Of a stretch of DNA of 64,000 nucleotides, positions 24,195-35,827 are shown in pieces. Under the pieces are notes generated by a model that was not told the origin of the DNA, did no database searches, and saw nothing but the letters and a program-made list of their open reading frames with translations. The position numbers and the translations under genes are program-made. Source of the stretch: Rhodocollybia butyracea (taxonomy: Eukaryota > Basidiomycota > Agaricomycetes > Agaricales > Omphalotaceae); NCBI GenBank assembly GCA_015501585.1, contig JADNRY010000013.1:124001-188000 (forward strand). Direction: 5' to 3'. Numbering within the stretch: position 1 is the first letter of the stretch; every line of letters starts with the position of its first letter.

Positions 24195-24645
24195 TGGCGA
24201 AAGACGACGAAGATACTAGGTCAGAAGTTTTTCTTTCTTTCTATGAGGGCCAGAGGCAATGAAAGTCGCAACTATCAGGATCTAGACTGTTCATTGTACG
24301 AGTCTGGAATGGACGAGACGCGTCTTTGGGCCAATACCGACTCCGAGTGAGGACAGAGGATAGATGGGGGAGGACAGGCGCCGCTTCACAGCTTAAGTAT
24401 TCTCACGATTCTCTGGCAGATCCACCGCCTCGAACTCTCTTCCGTGGTGTACTTGATTAATAAATTAAATTCTTCCCTTCTTCCTTCTGAGTCTTCGCCA
24501 AGAAAAACGCGTTTAAAGGCCGTCTTCTGGCTCAAATTGTTAATCATACCTTGGATAGTCCTCAGTTTATAATTTCTTAATGCACGAACTTTGTGGAGAA
24601 ATATGTGGTTTGTGTATCTATGGAATATGTGTTGGGTTCTGTGAA
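24195..24645. promoter_or_regulatory. Divergent intergenic region, FMO / small Cys-rich gene
   Basis: Shared upstream region of the minus-strand monooxygenase and the plus-strand small gene. No specific site was identified. Confidence 0.35.
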
Positions 24646-24946
24646 ATGATGAGCGGAGCTTGTTATGATTGCACTACCGTTCGTGAGTACTCATCGTACT
24701 CATCCGTTAATCTGCAATGACTTTGTCCTTACATGTGGTTCAGGTCAGCCGTGTATAGAAGCAATCTGCCTTCGTAACTCCTCAGGCTGCGACTGTTCGT
24801 TCAAACGTCGCACGCCATCTTTGCAGGAGGAACAATCGGATGACCTGGCAGATGGGGCATCTGAACGAAGGCCTTTACTGTCAAACTCCAAACCCACAAT
24901 TGTCACTCAGCCAGAATCTCAGCCTCAGATGAATCCCTCTCTCTGA
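24646..24946 (+). CDS. Small cysteine-rich hypothetical protein
   Basis: Two exons, 24646-24693 or so and 24745-24946, join in frame through a GTGAGT...CAG intron to give about 79 residues beginning MMSGACYDCTTVRQPCIEAI. Six cysteines are packed in the first ~30 residues (pattern CxxC, C, C, CxC), followed by a basic FKRR and a polar Ser/Gln/Pro tail. There is no signal peptide or membrane helix. The Cys cluster could bind metal or be lipidated; this is not known. The start could lie further upstream if an exon was missed. I do not recognise the family. Confidence 0.5.
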
Positions 24947-25355
24947 GCAAGTGTTTGGTCGATGGAGCTACTGTATGGATTTTTGGTGCGTTTAATAGCT
25001 ACTTTTTCTCATCCCCTTCTCACTTTCACGTTACATAGCTATCTAGTTTGGGAATGACTAGGATATACTTTTACTTGTTAGAACAATATTGCTCGTATGA
25101 TGTCCCCTGTATCGTTATCTGCGTTCGCGCTGCCACTATCTATATTGCTATCACTAATTACCGTTTTCTATTTCCGTCTGAATCGTCGAGCGTCTCGTGC
25201 GCTGTCGTACTCTCAACGGTAACCGGTTGGTACATCATGTGTGCTTCCCCTTGACCATATCATATGGCTTCTTCGCATTCGCTTGCCCAGACTATATAGG
25301 CCAGCAAGTCACATTGCCCACTTGGGTCTTCTTCGGCTTTTATTCTCTGTCTACG

Positions 25356-27469
25356 ATGATCAGGGCTAGGTTTCCTCTCTTGGGAGCGTTGGTAGCGATT
25401 AGCTGGGTTTATTGTGATGGGGTGCTTGCCCAGACGTGGTAAGTACAATCTGCCAGGTATCGTTGACTTCGCTCACCTGCAGTTGTAGGTGTGGAAAGAA
25501 CTATATGATAACCGAACCACTGACGAATCCAGGTGCGAAACGTTGCGCCTCAGAACTTCTATGAAGATATTTACTTGATCCTCTCATTTTAGGCGGCCAG
25601 TTTCCAATTTCGCTTACATTCACCGAGCCTCATCTCGCATTGAGATGTGGCCCTGCAGTCAAACCCTATTTGCCCGAAGATATTAGTTCTAACTCTGACG
25701 ACGCCACCTTTGTCTCAATCCTCGTCGACACACCCTTGACTTTCACCAATATCTCTGGTGCCACCGCTCTCACTCAGAAATCGTCAGATATTGCGACTGC
25801 CTCATTGAATGTAAAAGTACTTCTTGATGGCAAAACACTCACTTCGGGCTCTGTCCCTCTAAACGCCAGCAAGCATGCCCTGCCGTTTTCTCTAGAGTCT
25901 CTGCAACCACGCTCGGAAGCATACGAGATTACCTGCGTCGGAACTTTGAGTGATGGACAGGAAATCGTTGGATCCTCCCCCTTCTTATACCTCCCCGCTA
26001 AACCGGACAGCATTGGTAGCGTAACCAAAATGGATATGCGTTCTGGGGCGTTGTTAGCCAGACCAGCAACAGGAGAGGATGGACCGTACGAGAGGGTTTT
26101 CCCTATTGGGTTTTATACTAGCTTTGACGGGTTAACGAAGTTATCCTCCAAACATTTCAATGTCCTGACAGTGTTATCAGGTACCTCGACACAAACATGT
26201 CCGTTCCAGGTGTTTTGAAAGAGCAAGGGTGCGTCGATATTCAAACATAGCCTGTGATCTTCACGAAGTTCTATCCGCATTTTCAGATTCACCGTTGTAT
26301 GTTGTCTTTTTTAGTACAGAATCTGAATCTCAAAATACACATGTAGATCCATCCGGTGCCGACTTTCGATAACCTTACCCTCCTCAATGAAGTATTGGAC
26401 AATATGCAGAAAGTCGGTATATATTTGATCTATGACATGCGGTTGTGAGTGTCTATCTTTCCTGGTAACTCAACGAATTCAAATGGTTCTACTCAGTACA
26501 TACCAAAATGTCACCTCTGTAACCGAACAAGTCAACCAGATCAAATCTCGTCCTAACCTCCTTATCTGGTACACTGGTGATGAGCCCGACGGTACCTCTG
26601 ACCCTCTGAACGCAACTTCCCTGTCGCGAGACCTCATTAACTCTCTGGACGGGTACCATCCTGTATCTCTTGTGCTAAATTGCGAAAACTATTTCTGGTC
26701 AGAGTACTCGAGCGGCGCAGACGTTCTATCTCAGGACACCTACATGATCGGCAACAATGTAACATTCTCGAGTCAGTGGTTTACACCATGTACAGTTGAC
26801 TTTGGCGATTGCGGGTGTGTACTAGACCACGTTCAATGGTGGCATCTGTCGACCTTGAATTCACAGGTGTGATAACTGCAAAGGCAACTTCAGAGATATC
26901 TCCACACGTATGGACGAGTTTGCCGAGAGAGCTTTTATTGATGGATGGGAACTGCAAAAAGTGGTTTGGACGGTTCCCCAGGGATTTGGAAATGAGACGT
27001 ACGCGTGTATTTCTTTAGTGGTTGGGATTAACGCCATTAAAACATGTACTTTGCTAGATATTGGACGAGGTACCCAACTGGTGAAGAATGGGTCGTTATG
27101 AGTATTGTCGGAATCAACCATGGTGGATTGGGTGCGTCTGAATCCCTCCCTTCTCTCGTCTCTATCCATTTTTTTAATTCGGTCTTTTGCCCTACTTTAG
27201 GTGTCGTCTCCTGGGACGATCCTACTCCCGACTCCATCAAAACCTCCGCCTCTGGTCTCGCTACAGCACTAACCTCCGGATCAACACCTATGGCTTCCTT
27301 CATCCTCGATCCATCGTCGACGTTCAAGCAAGTTACGACCAGTGCAGGAATTGACGCTGGGCTATGGACGTTGAACGGAAAGACGTTGTTACTTGCTTCG
27401 AATTTGAATTATGAGAATACGCCATTGGAGGCCTCTGAGCTGGGTCTAGGTAGAGTTTTTGGGGGTTGA
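25356..27469 (+). CDS. Secreted glycoside-hydrolase-like protein
   Basis: A secreted protein of a type often labelled glycoside hydrolase catalytic core in mushroom genomes. MIRARFPLLGALVAISWVYC is a signal peptide. Exons begin at 25356, ~25488, ~25593 and so on, with short introns. The first half is beta-rich with Ser/Thr; the second half looks like a TIM barrel: HPVPTFDN, LIYDMRFTYQNV, then LLIWYTGDEPDG, with Asp and Glu positioned like a catalytic acid, SQDTYMIGNNV, a TVPQGFGNETY block and a VVMSIVGINHGGLG strand. Substrate and exact family are unknown. The called stop at 27467-27469 follows GLGRVFGG. Just past it an open segment in another frame ends GRIVFGMVGSGGFIFDA, which looks like the expected C-terminus, so a one-base frame break or an unseen splice is possible. 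Confidence 0.68.
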
Positions 27470-28034
27470 CGGAGGTCTTTTGTAGTGGCGCTTGTGATGC
27501 TAGCGATGCGAAGTCCAGTGGACGAATTGTATTTGGTATGGTGGGTTCAGGGGGATTCATATTTGATGCGTAAAGGAAAGAGTGTTAAGTACATAGTACT
27601 ATATGACAAACGATATGAATTACCGATTCGAAGTTTGTACCTAAAGATCGACATAGCAAAGTACTTATGAGGGCAGGTTTCCAGCTTATATGTTTCACTG
27701 TGTAGACCCAAGTCTTAGTGGTGGCGTTGATACTCCGTGCTTTGGAGGGTGAAAGAAAAGCTGGAGAACAGTGTACGATCTGCTTAGTCCTATAGTAACC
27801 ACGCCCTGGTTGCGACGCACCTACTAGGTGTTCCTAGTATATACACACATCCGTATGGATCGTCAGTGTATAGTAAGTCTGCCTAGGGGAGGCTAGTATC
27901 TTCTATAGCAGAATGTATACTTATGCAGAAATCACAGAGATTCAAGGCCTCCTGGTTGCAAATAATGTTTCACTGCTTCACTCAGTGGATCTTGATTGAT
28001 CAACAGAATAATTTATGTGAAAGACTAATCATGA
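27470..28034. other. Intergenic region between convergent genes
   Basis: 3' flanks of the glycosidase-like gene and the P450. The first ~70 bp may be a displaced C-terminal coding end of the former. No other feature was seen. Confidence 0.45.
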
Positions 28035-30160
28035 CTAGTAGGGCTGTACTACCATATCAGATATCATATCGTCGAGAATGCCTTCTACTTCAGGGAAGCG
28101 AGGGATAAAATTCCTTTGGAGCTCCGGTGGACGACTGCAATAGTTATTAATGCCAACTGTACAAAAGAAAGCTGAAGTTTGAAGTGGAACTTACTTCATA
28201 ATGTCCCTGAGAGAATCACGCTTCTGCTCTTGGGGAACTTCCTTATCAGTGGATGGGACTATATTCAAAGCCCAAAGAACAGTGGCTATGTTGATGAATA
28301 ATGAATTGTCTGCAACATGTCGTCCAACGCATATTCTACATGAAGGAAGGAAATCCAGTCCATCAACCGAGTAAGCAAATAAGGCAATAAGTAAACGTAC
28401 CTTCGACCAAATCCATATGCAGAATGTTCGTCTTCGTCACTCCGGAGAGTCCCGTCCTCATTCAAAAATCTTTCAGGCCGAAATTCAACCGCGTCAGCAC
28501 CGTATATGTTTGTGGAGCGATTGATTGACCTGGGATGCAGTGTGGGTAAGTAAACAGGTATGGATACGAGAACTGCATACCAGATATTGGCAATGCAAAT
28601 AGTGCCTTTGGGAATGAAGTATTTGTCCTCATACCAGTCGTCCTGATTCACATATCAGCGCATCGGCGTGCAGCCCATGAGATCAAACTGAAGCATCTAC
28701 CTCCATTGAAGCGTGGGGGAGACCAAAAGGGACAGGCGACTGCCAGCGAAAAACCTACATTGCATCGAAATCTATGACTCTATGCACAATTGCAAAAAAA
28801 ACCACCAACTTCTTTTACTATTGCCTGAACATAGGGCAAGTGCTCCATGTCACCAAAGGTTGGTGCACGAGCTCGTCCTACCACCTGATCGATTTCTTCC
28901 TGAGCCTTTCGTTGGACATCAGGGTAGATTGTCACGACATATAAAAGCCAAGCAAGCACAATGGTTGTCTGAAAATGATGTGAAAAAATGTCCAGTAAGA
29001 GGTGTCGTGTGTATATCTACAGTTTCATAGCCTGCAAGACTGGGAACCAGAGTGTATTAGGAGAAAATGACTTAGGATGATAGGAAACTCCTACTATAGT
29101 GTCCCAGACACCCAGACTTTCTCCAAATCAGTCAGACCAGTCTTAATCTGCTCCTCTGCAAGTTTCACGCTGAGGCTTGCTCGTTCTTTGTGTTCCAACT
29201 AGGAGAATCATGTCTCTGTCGCGTAACAAGATTGTTACATAGACTCACGGCTTCCTCGAAACACTGTTCAAAAAAGGTAGTGAACTTCTTGTAGTCTTCT
29301 TTCGCATCTCGTTTCCATTTTGTCATAAACGAAGGGAAATAATCTAAAATCGGGAAAATCTCGACAAGATGTGTACCAGGGTAAACAGAGGTAGTGAGCC
29401 GGTGAGCCATGTCATTCAATTTTTGGAGAATGGGCTCATCGGAGCTAAGCGGAGGCTTTCCGTAGCACATAGAAACCATATTCGAAGCTGCAGTTCTGCA
29501 ATGAAATAGGTTAATATGTGATTTGAGTAGAACTTAATTTAAGATCAGACCTCTGGATACTGGTTAGTGGTGCAGTCTTGCGCAATAGATCGTTTGTGAG
29601 CATAAGAGCCTCGTTGATTTGACCAGGTTAATAGTCTGTGCTGGCGCGCACATTCAAAACAGAATGGCTTGCGCGACGCATCGTATGCCATCTACGAAAA
29701 AAGTCATTGAGTATCAAATTACAGTGAAAAAAAATACCTACCTCTTGCCGTATCTTGTCAACGGTAAGACAAGGAGACCTCCCAAGTAATTGGCTACAAT
29801 GTTATTAGGACGGTCCGAGTAGTTGGCTGAACGACGATCCAGTAACTCATTTGCAACTTCCTTTGTGTTCAAAAGGACGACATTCTGGCCGGCAAAGTTC
29901 AAATATACAATGGGACCTGCTCCAAATATTTGAGTATCTTGTACTTACGCTTTGAAGCCACAACAATAATCACCATACTGTTTTTTCATTCGTTCAAAGA
30001 TTTCCCACACAGGTGGGCCTTCAAACAGCTCGAAAATATTTCCTAGTATGGGCCATCCCTTTGGACCTGGGGGAAGCTGTCTTCTTCTGTTCGAAAGAAT
30101 CCGATAAAATCCATGTAGGCAAGAAGCTAAAGAAAGAGACCAGAGAAAGGACGCTAACAT
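28035..30160 (-). CDS. Cytochrome P450 monooxygenase with an in-frame stop
   Basis: A microsomal class II P450 anchored in the endoplasmic reticulum by its first ~20 residues (MLASFLWSLSLASCLHGFYR), followed by the proline hinge QLPPGPKGWPILGN. The I-helix AGYET, the K-helix ExxR (EVFRW), the PERF block EFRPERFLNEDG and the heme loop YGFGRR-CVGRH with its Cys ligand are all present once introns are spliced. The tail reaches a stop at 28035-28037. At 29628-29630 the coding frame has TAA, in a spot where relatives have a coding residue (NVRASTDY-stop-PGQINEAL). Unless a 51-nt in-frame intron removes it, the protein would end near one third of its length. Substrate unknown. Confidence 0.75.
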
Positions 30161-31285
30161 TATTCAAGATGATTCGTTTCTAAACATTTGCTTTATACTC
30201 AAACTGGAGTCGCTTCGAAAGACACCTATGACACCCAGTGCGAAAAGAAACTAGTTTTTAGATCCTTTGAACCTTAACCTTAACCAGTATTAACTTCCAG
30301 TACAATGTTCAACAAGCGACCCACCGCGTTACCGATAACGTCCCTACCTTATTAGTGGGGCGGTGTGTCATGGGTCCTCTGTACGGAATAGCGTATTTTA
30401 CTAGGCCAAATGGTAGCGCGTTCCAGGGGACAATAAAAGGCTCTTGGCAAAGTCTTACCCGCTTTGAGAATTACCCGCCAAAAAGGTCGTCACTCATGAG
30501 AGGCCTAATAGTAATGCATCAAGATAAACGCGGCTTCTACGGCTTCAAATATTCTGACCGGCCCTAATGTACACATGACCTTACCGCGTCTCTTTCGTTT
30601 TTTGCGTGTACAGCTACTTCTTTCTTCCCTCCACCTTATGTGGTTTCTTTTACTTCAAGCGTCAAAGCTTAGAGGGAGAACAAGGATCATAGGTTAGTCT
30701 TTTCAGCTCCTTTATCACTTTAGCCTTCGTTGGCTTTGTCCCATAAAGGATGAAATTTACTATAATCAGTTATCCCTGTCTTAATGACCCGTGTCGACAA
30801 CCATCTTCAACCCTCTGATTTATTTCTTATCCTATTTCTCCGGTTTCCGTTTACTGACTGCTTTGCGCAGGTGACTGTTTCTTTTTTTTTTTTTTTTTTT
30901 TGTCTGTCCAAGAGTCGTCAGCAAGTCGGCGACGTCGATGTTCCTTATTCTGTACGTGTTATGTTCTCTTATGTACCCCCTCCTTTCCTATCCTTTCCTA
31001 TCCTTTCCTGCGACCTACATGATGAGATATATCTTTTCAGTTATCCCTGTCTTAACACCCATGTCGAGACTTTCTTGTAACACCCTCTGACAAATATTCC
31101 CTCCTCATATATCATATACTCCGTTAACATCTTGTGCTAACTGTTATTATGTTTCCAGGTTTCGGTTGGATTATCATAGTATGTAATAACGTATGTAGAG
31201 CTGCCAATGAAGAATGTCTTTTCTAGTTGTTCTTGCGGATCAATTCTATCTTCGACTAGGAACGATGGAGAGTATTTAAGCAGAG
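30161..31285. other. Gene-free region with short repeats
   Basis: No coding frame is convincing. It holds a 20-base T run (30882-30901), three copies of TCCTTTCCTA (30981-31010), and a partial direct repeat (30767-30818 and 31038-31090). Confidence 0.55.
30767..31090. repeat. Pair of ~52-bp imperfect direct repeats, 271 bp apart
   Basis: CAGTTATCCCTGTCTTAA is identical at 30767-30784 and 31038-31055. The next ~35 bases are similar (GACCC/CACCC, TGTCGA) and both end in CCCTCTGA. This may be a remnant of an old repeat; there are no flanking duplications. Confidence 0.6.
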
Positions 31286-32748
31286 TCATTTGAGCATATT
31301 CTTCCATGCTTCCGCTCCCTTTTCCCCGACTTGCCCAACGGTGAAAACTTGCTCAACAAGCTTCCTTATCATTTCCCTCTCCGTGCGACTCAAAAACATC
31401 ATCACTGTCCGAATTCGCCGAACATCGAAGAATGCACGGAGGATACAGGCTGATATGGAGATCAAGTTGACATGAGCAGGATTTTCCTTTTCGCCAATTG
31501 GGTTTGAAACGCCGTTCTCGTCCAGCGCGGAACGTAGGGTTTTGATTATCCCTGTAAGCAGTGGTGGCTCGAGGGAATTTTGGAACATATTTGGGTAGGA
31601 AGAAGGAGCGATTGTCTTTAAGAAAGTCGTAAATACACGTTAATGAAGGCGCTGTACTGGTCAAACACCCACCGTGATATACCGAAGCCTGTCTTCCACT
31701 GAAGCCCCGGATAAGCGATTCCAGCCCTTGGTAAACTCGAATAATGACACTGTTGCGTTACCCAATTCGACCGTAGCACCCCAGTTGGGTGTATCCGCAT
31801 TCTCCTTTGAGTGATCTGAGGATGCTCCATCTACAGGCGTAGTACTAGTCGTCCGACCGTTTGAAGATGTTCGTTCAGGAAATATCGTGTTCTTCCCAGA
31901 AGCACGAAATATTCCTCCGCCGACACGACTAACCTTGGTACTATTCTCCTCTCGGGCTCGCTTAGCTTCTTGGAAGGAAGTCGATGGTTCTTGGGATGAG
32001 GATGATTTAGCGGGGAGTGCTTCAGCGCGAGCAGAGCTTTGTGTGGTGTTTGGATCGGAGGCAGGTGGAGAAGGGGAGGATAGAGATGATGGAGAAGATT
32101 TCGGCTTTGCCGATTTTGGTACGGAAACGCTTGTTTCTGTTGTATGAGAATTGGGAGGCTCGATAATTTGTATCGGAACGCGTCTTCTGAGTGGATGCAC
32201 CACATCCGAGGTCGACTTTTTCCACAGTATGTCCTTTACTGCGTTCAGTTCGTTTTTAACCGGTTCATTGGACGGATCAAGCAAAGTAGCTTGTTCAAGA
32301 TCTGCGGGCAATCAAAGTGAGTACAAAAAAGTAGTAATGAAATGAAGGTACCTTTCTGTGCATCGATCAGTTTATCAAGTGCTCTCCTTGCCTGCGCTCG
32401 TCTGAACAAAGCTTTAACATTGGATGCATTTAGTGTTAGAACAGTTGTACAATCTCTTTCAGCGTCTTCGTTTCTGTTCATCAGCAGTCGGATTTGATCA
32501 TTTGTGAGGGCAAAAACGAGTGATACGTACTTTGCTAGCTTCAGATAGGCCGCCGCTCTGTTGAGAGGAAAAGTCCAGTCTTTAGAGTCCTGAAGGATAG
32601 CCTGAGTATAAAAGCCAATTGCAGCTGGATAATCTCCTGTTTTGAAGGCGGAATTACCCTATGAGGAATGATGAGCTTCTTAAAAAATAGAATTGTTAGA
32701 AAAAGTATGAACCTTGCCTTATCTTTCAAGTCGGTGGTGGAAGTCATT
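31286..32748 (-). CDS. RPAP3-like TPR co-chaperone of the R2TP complex
   Basis: RPAP3 bridges Hsp90/Hsp70 to the R2TP complex that assembles RNA polymerases and other large complexes. The N-terminal TPR block reads TTDLKDKGNSAFKTGDYPAA, then LNRAAAYLKL and DCTTVLTLNASNVKALFRRA, typical Hsp-binding TPRs. A long Ser/Pro-rich linker follows, then the RPAP3 C-terminal domain: LFEFTKGWNRLSG, MFQNSLEPPLLTGIIKTLRS, FLSRTEREMIRKLV. The first intron (32659-32718) starts with GCAAGG; only this GC-AG splice gives the conserved DKGNSAF join. Start chosen at MTSTT (32748); an in-frame Met lies a few codons upstream. It diverges from the PX-GH18 gene. Confidence 0.83.
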
Positions 32749-33114
32749 TGGAAGCGCGTCATTTTAGCGCCGAAGCTTCTTGCCTGCCAAAGCGCTCCCA
32801 GGTCTCCCAACCAAGCTGGACCAAAGTTCGGGTACTGAGCGTACTGAACTGCAAGTTGACAGTACTGAACTTAATTCTCAGAGAAATCTCCGAGGCTACA
32901 GGCTGCAGTTCAAATATCTTGGCTCTTTTGCTTTTCTTGGTCTTGTGCCATGAGGATCCACTTAACTCTTGTACACCATGTGAATACCTAGACACTGATT
33001 TCTCCCTGGTTGACAGAAGAAGCTCCAATTACAAGCCGTTAAAGTCTATCTCCGTACTCTTGCTGTGAACTTGAAATATAAAACCAGATTCCTCATACTT
33101 TATCTCTACTTCCA
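32749..33114. promoter_or_regulatory. Divergent intergenic region, RPAP3-like gene / PX-GH18 gene
   Basis: 366 bp between divergent starts. A tandem of ACTGAAC/ACTGAACT-like words lies near 32835-32872; its meaning is unknown. Confidence 0.35.
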
Positions 33115-35539
33115 ATGTCAACAGTGATAATAAACACGCACACAACCGCCTCTTCTCCCCGTCCTCATATTCTCTACACCGTGCAAGTCACTCATGGTGG
33201 CGAACACCTGGCTGTGAACAAGAGATACTCAGAGGTAATCATCATCTCGCCCGTCCTTTTCAAAGACCAATCATTTCCTAGTTCGTTACACTTCACCATA
33301 CGCTTCAACCTGGCAAAGAAATCAACGTTTCTCTTCCTCCTAAACGAATCCTTGCTACTTCCTTCTTGCCGTCTGCCTGGCTAGATGACACCCTCATTGA
33401 AGAACGCAAGAATGGACTCGCCGCTTATCTTACTGCAGTTTTGAGCCACCCTACTTTTCGAGATACTCCTGCATTGAACAACTTCCTCTCACTCAAGACC
33501 AGTGACTCTCAGGCCGACCGTACAATCGATTTGGAAGACGCCTTGCCATCGACGCTGTCAAGGGGCACGGCATTGAAGTTGGCAGCTCAGCTTTTGCCTC
33601 AGAACGGTAAAACTAATGGTCAAGCGAGAGCTGAGTCTACGTTAATTGCTGCAGCGTATTACCCAGGTCACTCTCTCTCACAAATTGTACATCATAATCG
33701 CGAGTCTGACTTGGCATATCTAGACTGGAGCGAAGCCGAATTTCCTCCCGAAAGTCTGGATTATACCAGATTCACAATCCTGTTCTTTGGTACGTCTTTT
33801 CGGAAGTCTCATCCTGGTCTGATATATCTTTTCTACTTGAAGCCTTCGCCGTTCCCAATTCGAGCAATACATTGACATGGGATTCCGGAAGCCAAGACAT
33901 GCTTACGCGAACCGTTACCGCAGCTCAGAATAGTGGAGCAGGAACCCGGGTTGTTTTGTCTGTTGGTAAGAATGGAATACCCTTCGTTTCGACCTTGTTA
34001 TTCAAGAGTCTCATAGGTGGATGGGGCGGAAGTGTTTACTTTTCACAATGTGTATCGACCGCTGCAAACCGGACCACTTTTGTCAACACGCTCGTCAGCG
34101 CCGTTGATACATTCGGCCTCGATGGCAAGTAATGGCTTTACATGTTCCGCAGGACTTGCTGATTCGCGGTTACAGGTATCGACATCGACTGGGTAATTTA
34201 ATTTTCCGCCAACAGAACGATTACTCACGAGACGTCCAGGAATACCCCAACCAAGTAGGAGCGGGCAACATCAACTCTCCTTCTGACGCTGCGAATCTCT
34301 TGCTGTTCCTCACACAGCTCCGAAGTGCCCTGGGTAAGCTACCCGTAGCCAACTCTCAAAGAACGAGCTCATGCATCTACAGGAACTTCCAAGATCATCT
34401 CTGCTGCTGTCCCCGATGTACCATGGCTCGGGTCGAACGGGGACCCGCTCACTAATGTCTCTGCATATGCCGCTCAGATGACTTATCTCAACCTCATGTA
34501 CGTCTGCTACTCAAGTACTCAATCCTGACCGACCGCTAACCCTGCCGGCATAGGAACTACGACGTATTCCAATCCTCTTCCACTCCAGGCCCCAATGCTC
34601 CTCTCAGTGACGCGTGTGGCACTGCCAGTCTTCCACAATACAGTGCTCAAGCCGCGCTCAGCCAGTGGACTTCCGCAGGATTCCCAGCGTCAAAGATACT
34701 TTTGGGGTTACCGCTCTATGGATATGTTTCTAACAGTTCGGCAACGGCACTTCAGGGAAGCTTTGTCGACCCCTCTAATGATATCAAGAATTCAAACGGT
34801 GGTACGGGTGGTGCCAGAGGACCAGTTACCAAGCCTGGTGGTCATGCGAGAACCAAAAGGTCCGCGATCCCGACAAAGACTACCCAAGGAGGCCAGCCAG
34901 ATGGAATGCAGATGAAAGGAGGCAAGACGAGCGGTGGAATCCGAGCCGGAAAGCAGAAAGCCATTGATGCGCTGGCACAGAATGAAACAGACGTTGCAGA
35001 AACGGCGAATCTTCAGAGCTGGTATGGTCAACAGATTCCATTTGGCTCTATCGTTGCTTCAGGTGCACTGGTGAAGAACTCTGATGGGACGTATGGTGGT
35101 GGAGGAGGCTTCACCGAAGGTATGTCCCATTCTTCTAGCCTAAAGTTCATCAAATACGTTACGATCGTACAGGATGGGACAACTGCAGTGACACTCCTGT
35201 ATGTTCCGTGCATTTCTCCTTTGTTCATGATCTAATATTGTTCTAGTACCTTTTCAACACCTCTCAAGCGACTGTGGTAACCTACGATGACACGTTTTCT
35301 CTGGGTGGTCAGTTTTTCCAAGAATTTTGCGAACGACGATTTTGATTGACTGGTATTGTTCAGACAAGGCCACCTTCGCGGCACAGAATGGGATGGCGGG
35401 ATGCTTCACTTGGTCTCTCGACCAAGTATGTTAGATTCTCTTTGTTTCTGTTTTACGAGCACTGATCATTTTTTTTCGAATGCAGGATGACGGTGTTACG
35501 CTTCAGAACGTCATTCGCTCGAGTCTAGGGTTGTCTTGA
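33115..35539 (+). CDS. PX-domain / GH18 chitinase fusion protein
   Basis: Twelve exons fit exactly: 33115-33234, 33282-33789, 33843-33965, 34017-34124, 34176-34192, 34240-34333, 34383-34497, 34554-35119, 35173-35198, 35247-35307, 35364-35425 and 35486-35539, giving 617 residues. Residues ~18-115 are a PX phosphoinositide-binding domain: YTVQVTHGGEHL, NKRYSEFVTLH, then SLPPKRILATSFLPSAWLDD and ERKNGLAAYL. A 40-residue linker leads to a GH18 barrel from ~158: STLIAAAYYPG, FFAFAVPN, LSVGGWGGS and the catalytic DGIDIDWEYP with the acid Glu intact. Later come a basic Gly/Lys-rich insert, then QSWYGQQIPFGSIVASGAL and GWDNCSDTPYLF. There is no signal peptide. Exon 2 runs unbroken through the junction, so the fusion is not a splice guess. 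Other GH18 enzymes are secreted; this one may work at membranes or by unconventional export. Confidence 0.85.
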
Positions 35540-35827
35540 TTCGGAGTTCTGGGCCTGTTGAGACCAACTACTTAGGTTATTTGTTATTTTATGGATATTC
35601 TGTACGATACTTTACGATGTCCTTCCCTTATCAGAATGTATATATCAAGTTGAACTGTACATGAAGGACTTTATTCCAAAGGTCGAAATTTTATTTGCAT
35701 ATGGTATGGGCATGAAGCATAACTAAGGCATAATCGAGGCATAATATAATCGTTAACATATCGTAACATATCGTGACAATATTAACTAGTCGTAATTCCA
35801 AGCGTAGCATGTATAATCTGGACTTGA

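Noticed and set aside
21792..30160. FMO, glycosidase-like protein and P450 as a biosynthetic gene cluster
   Set aside because: No core synthase, no regulator, mixed orientation, and one member is secreted; proximity alone is not enough.
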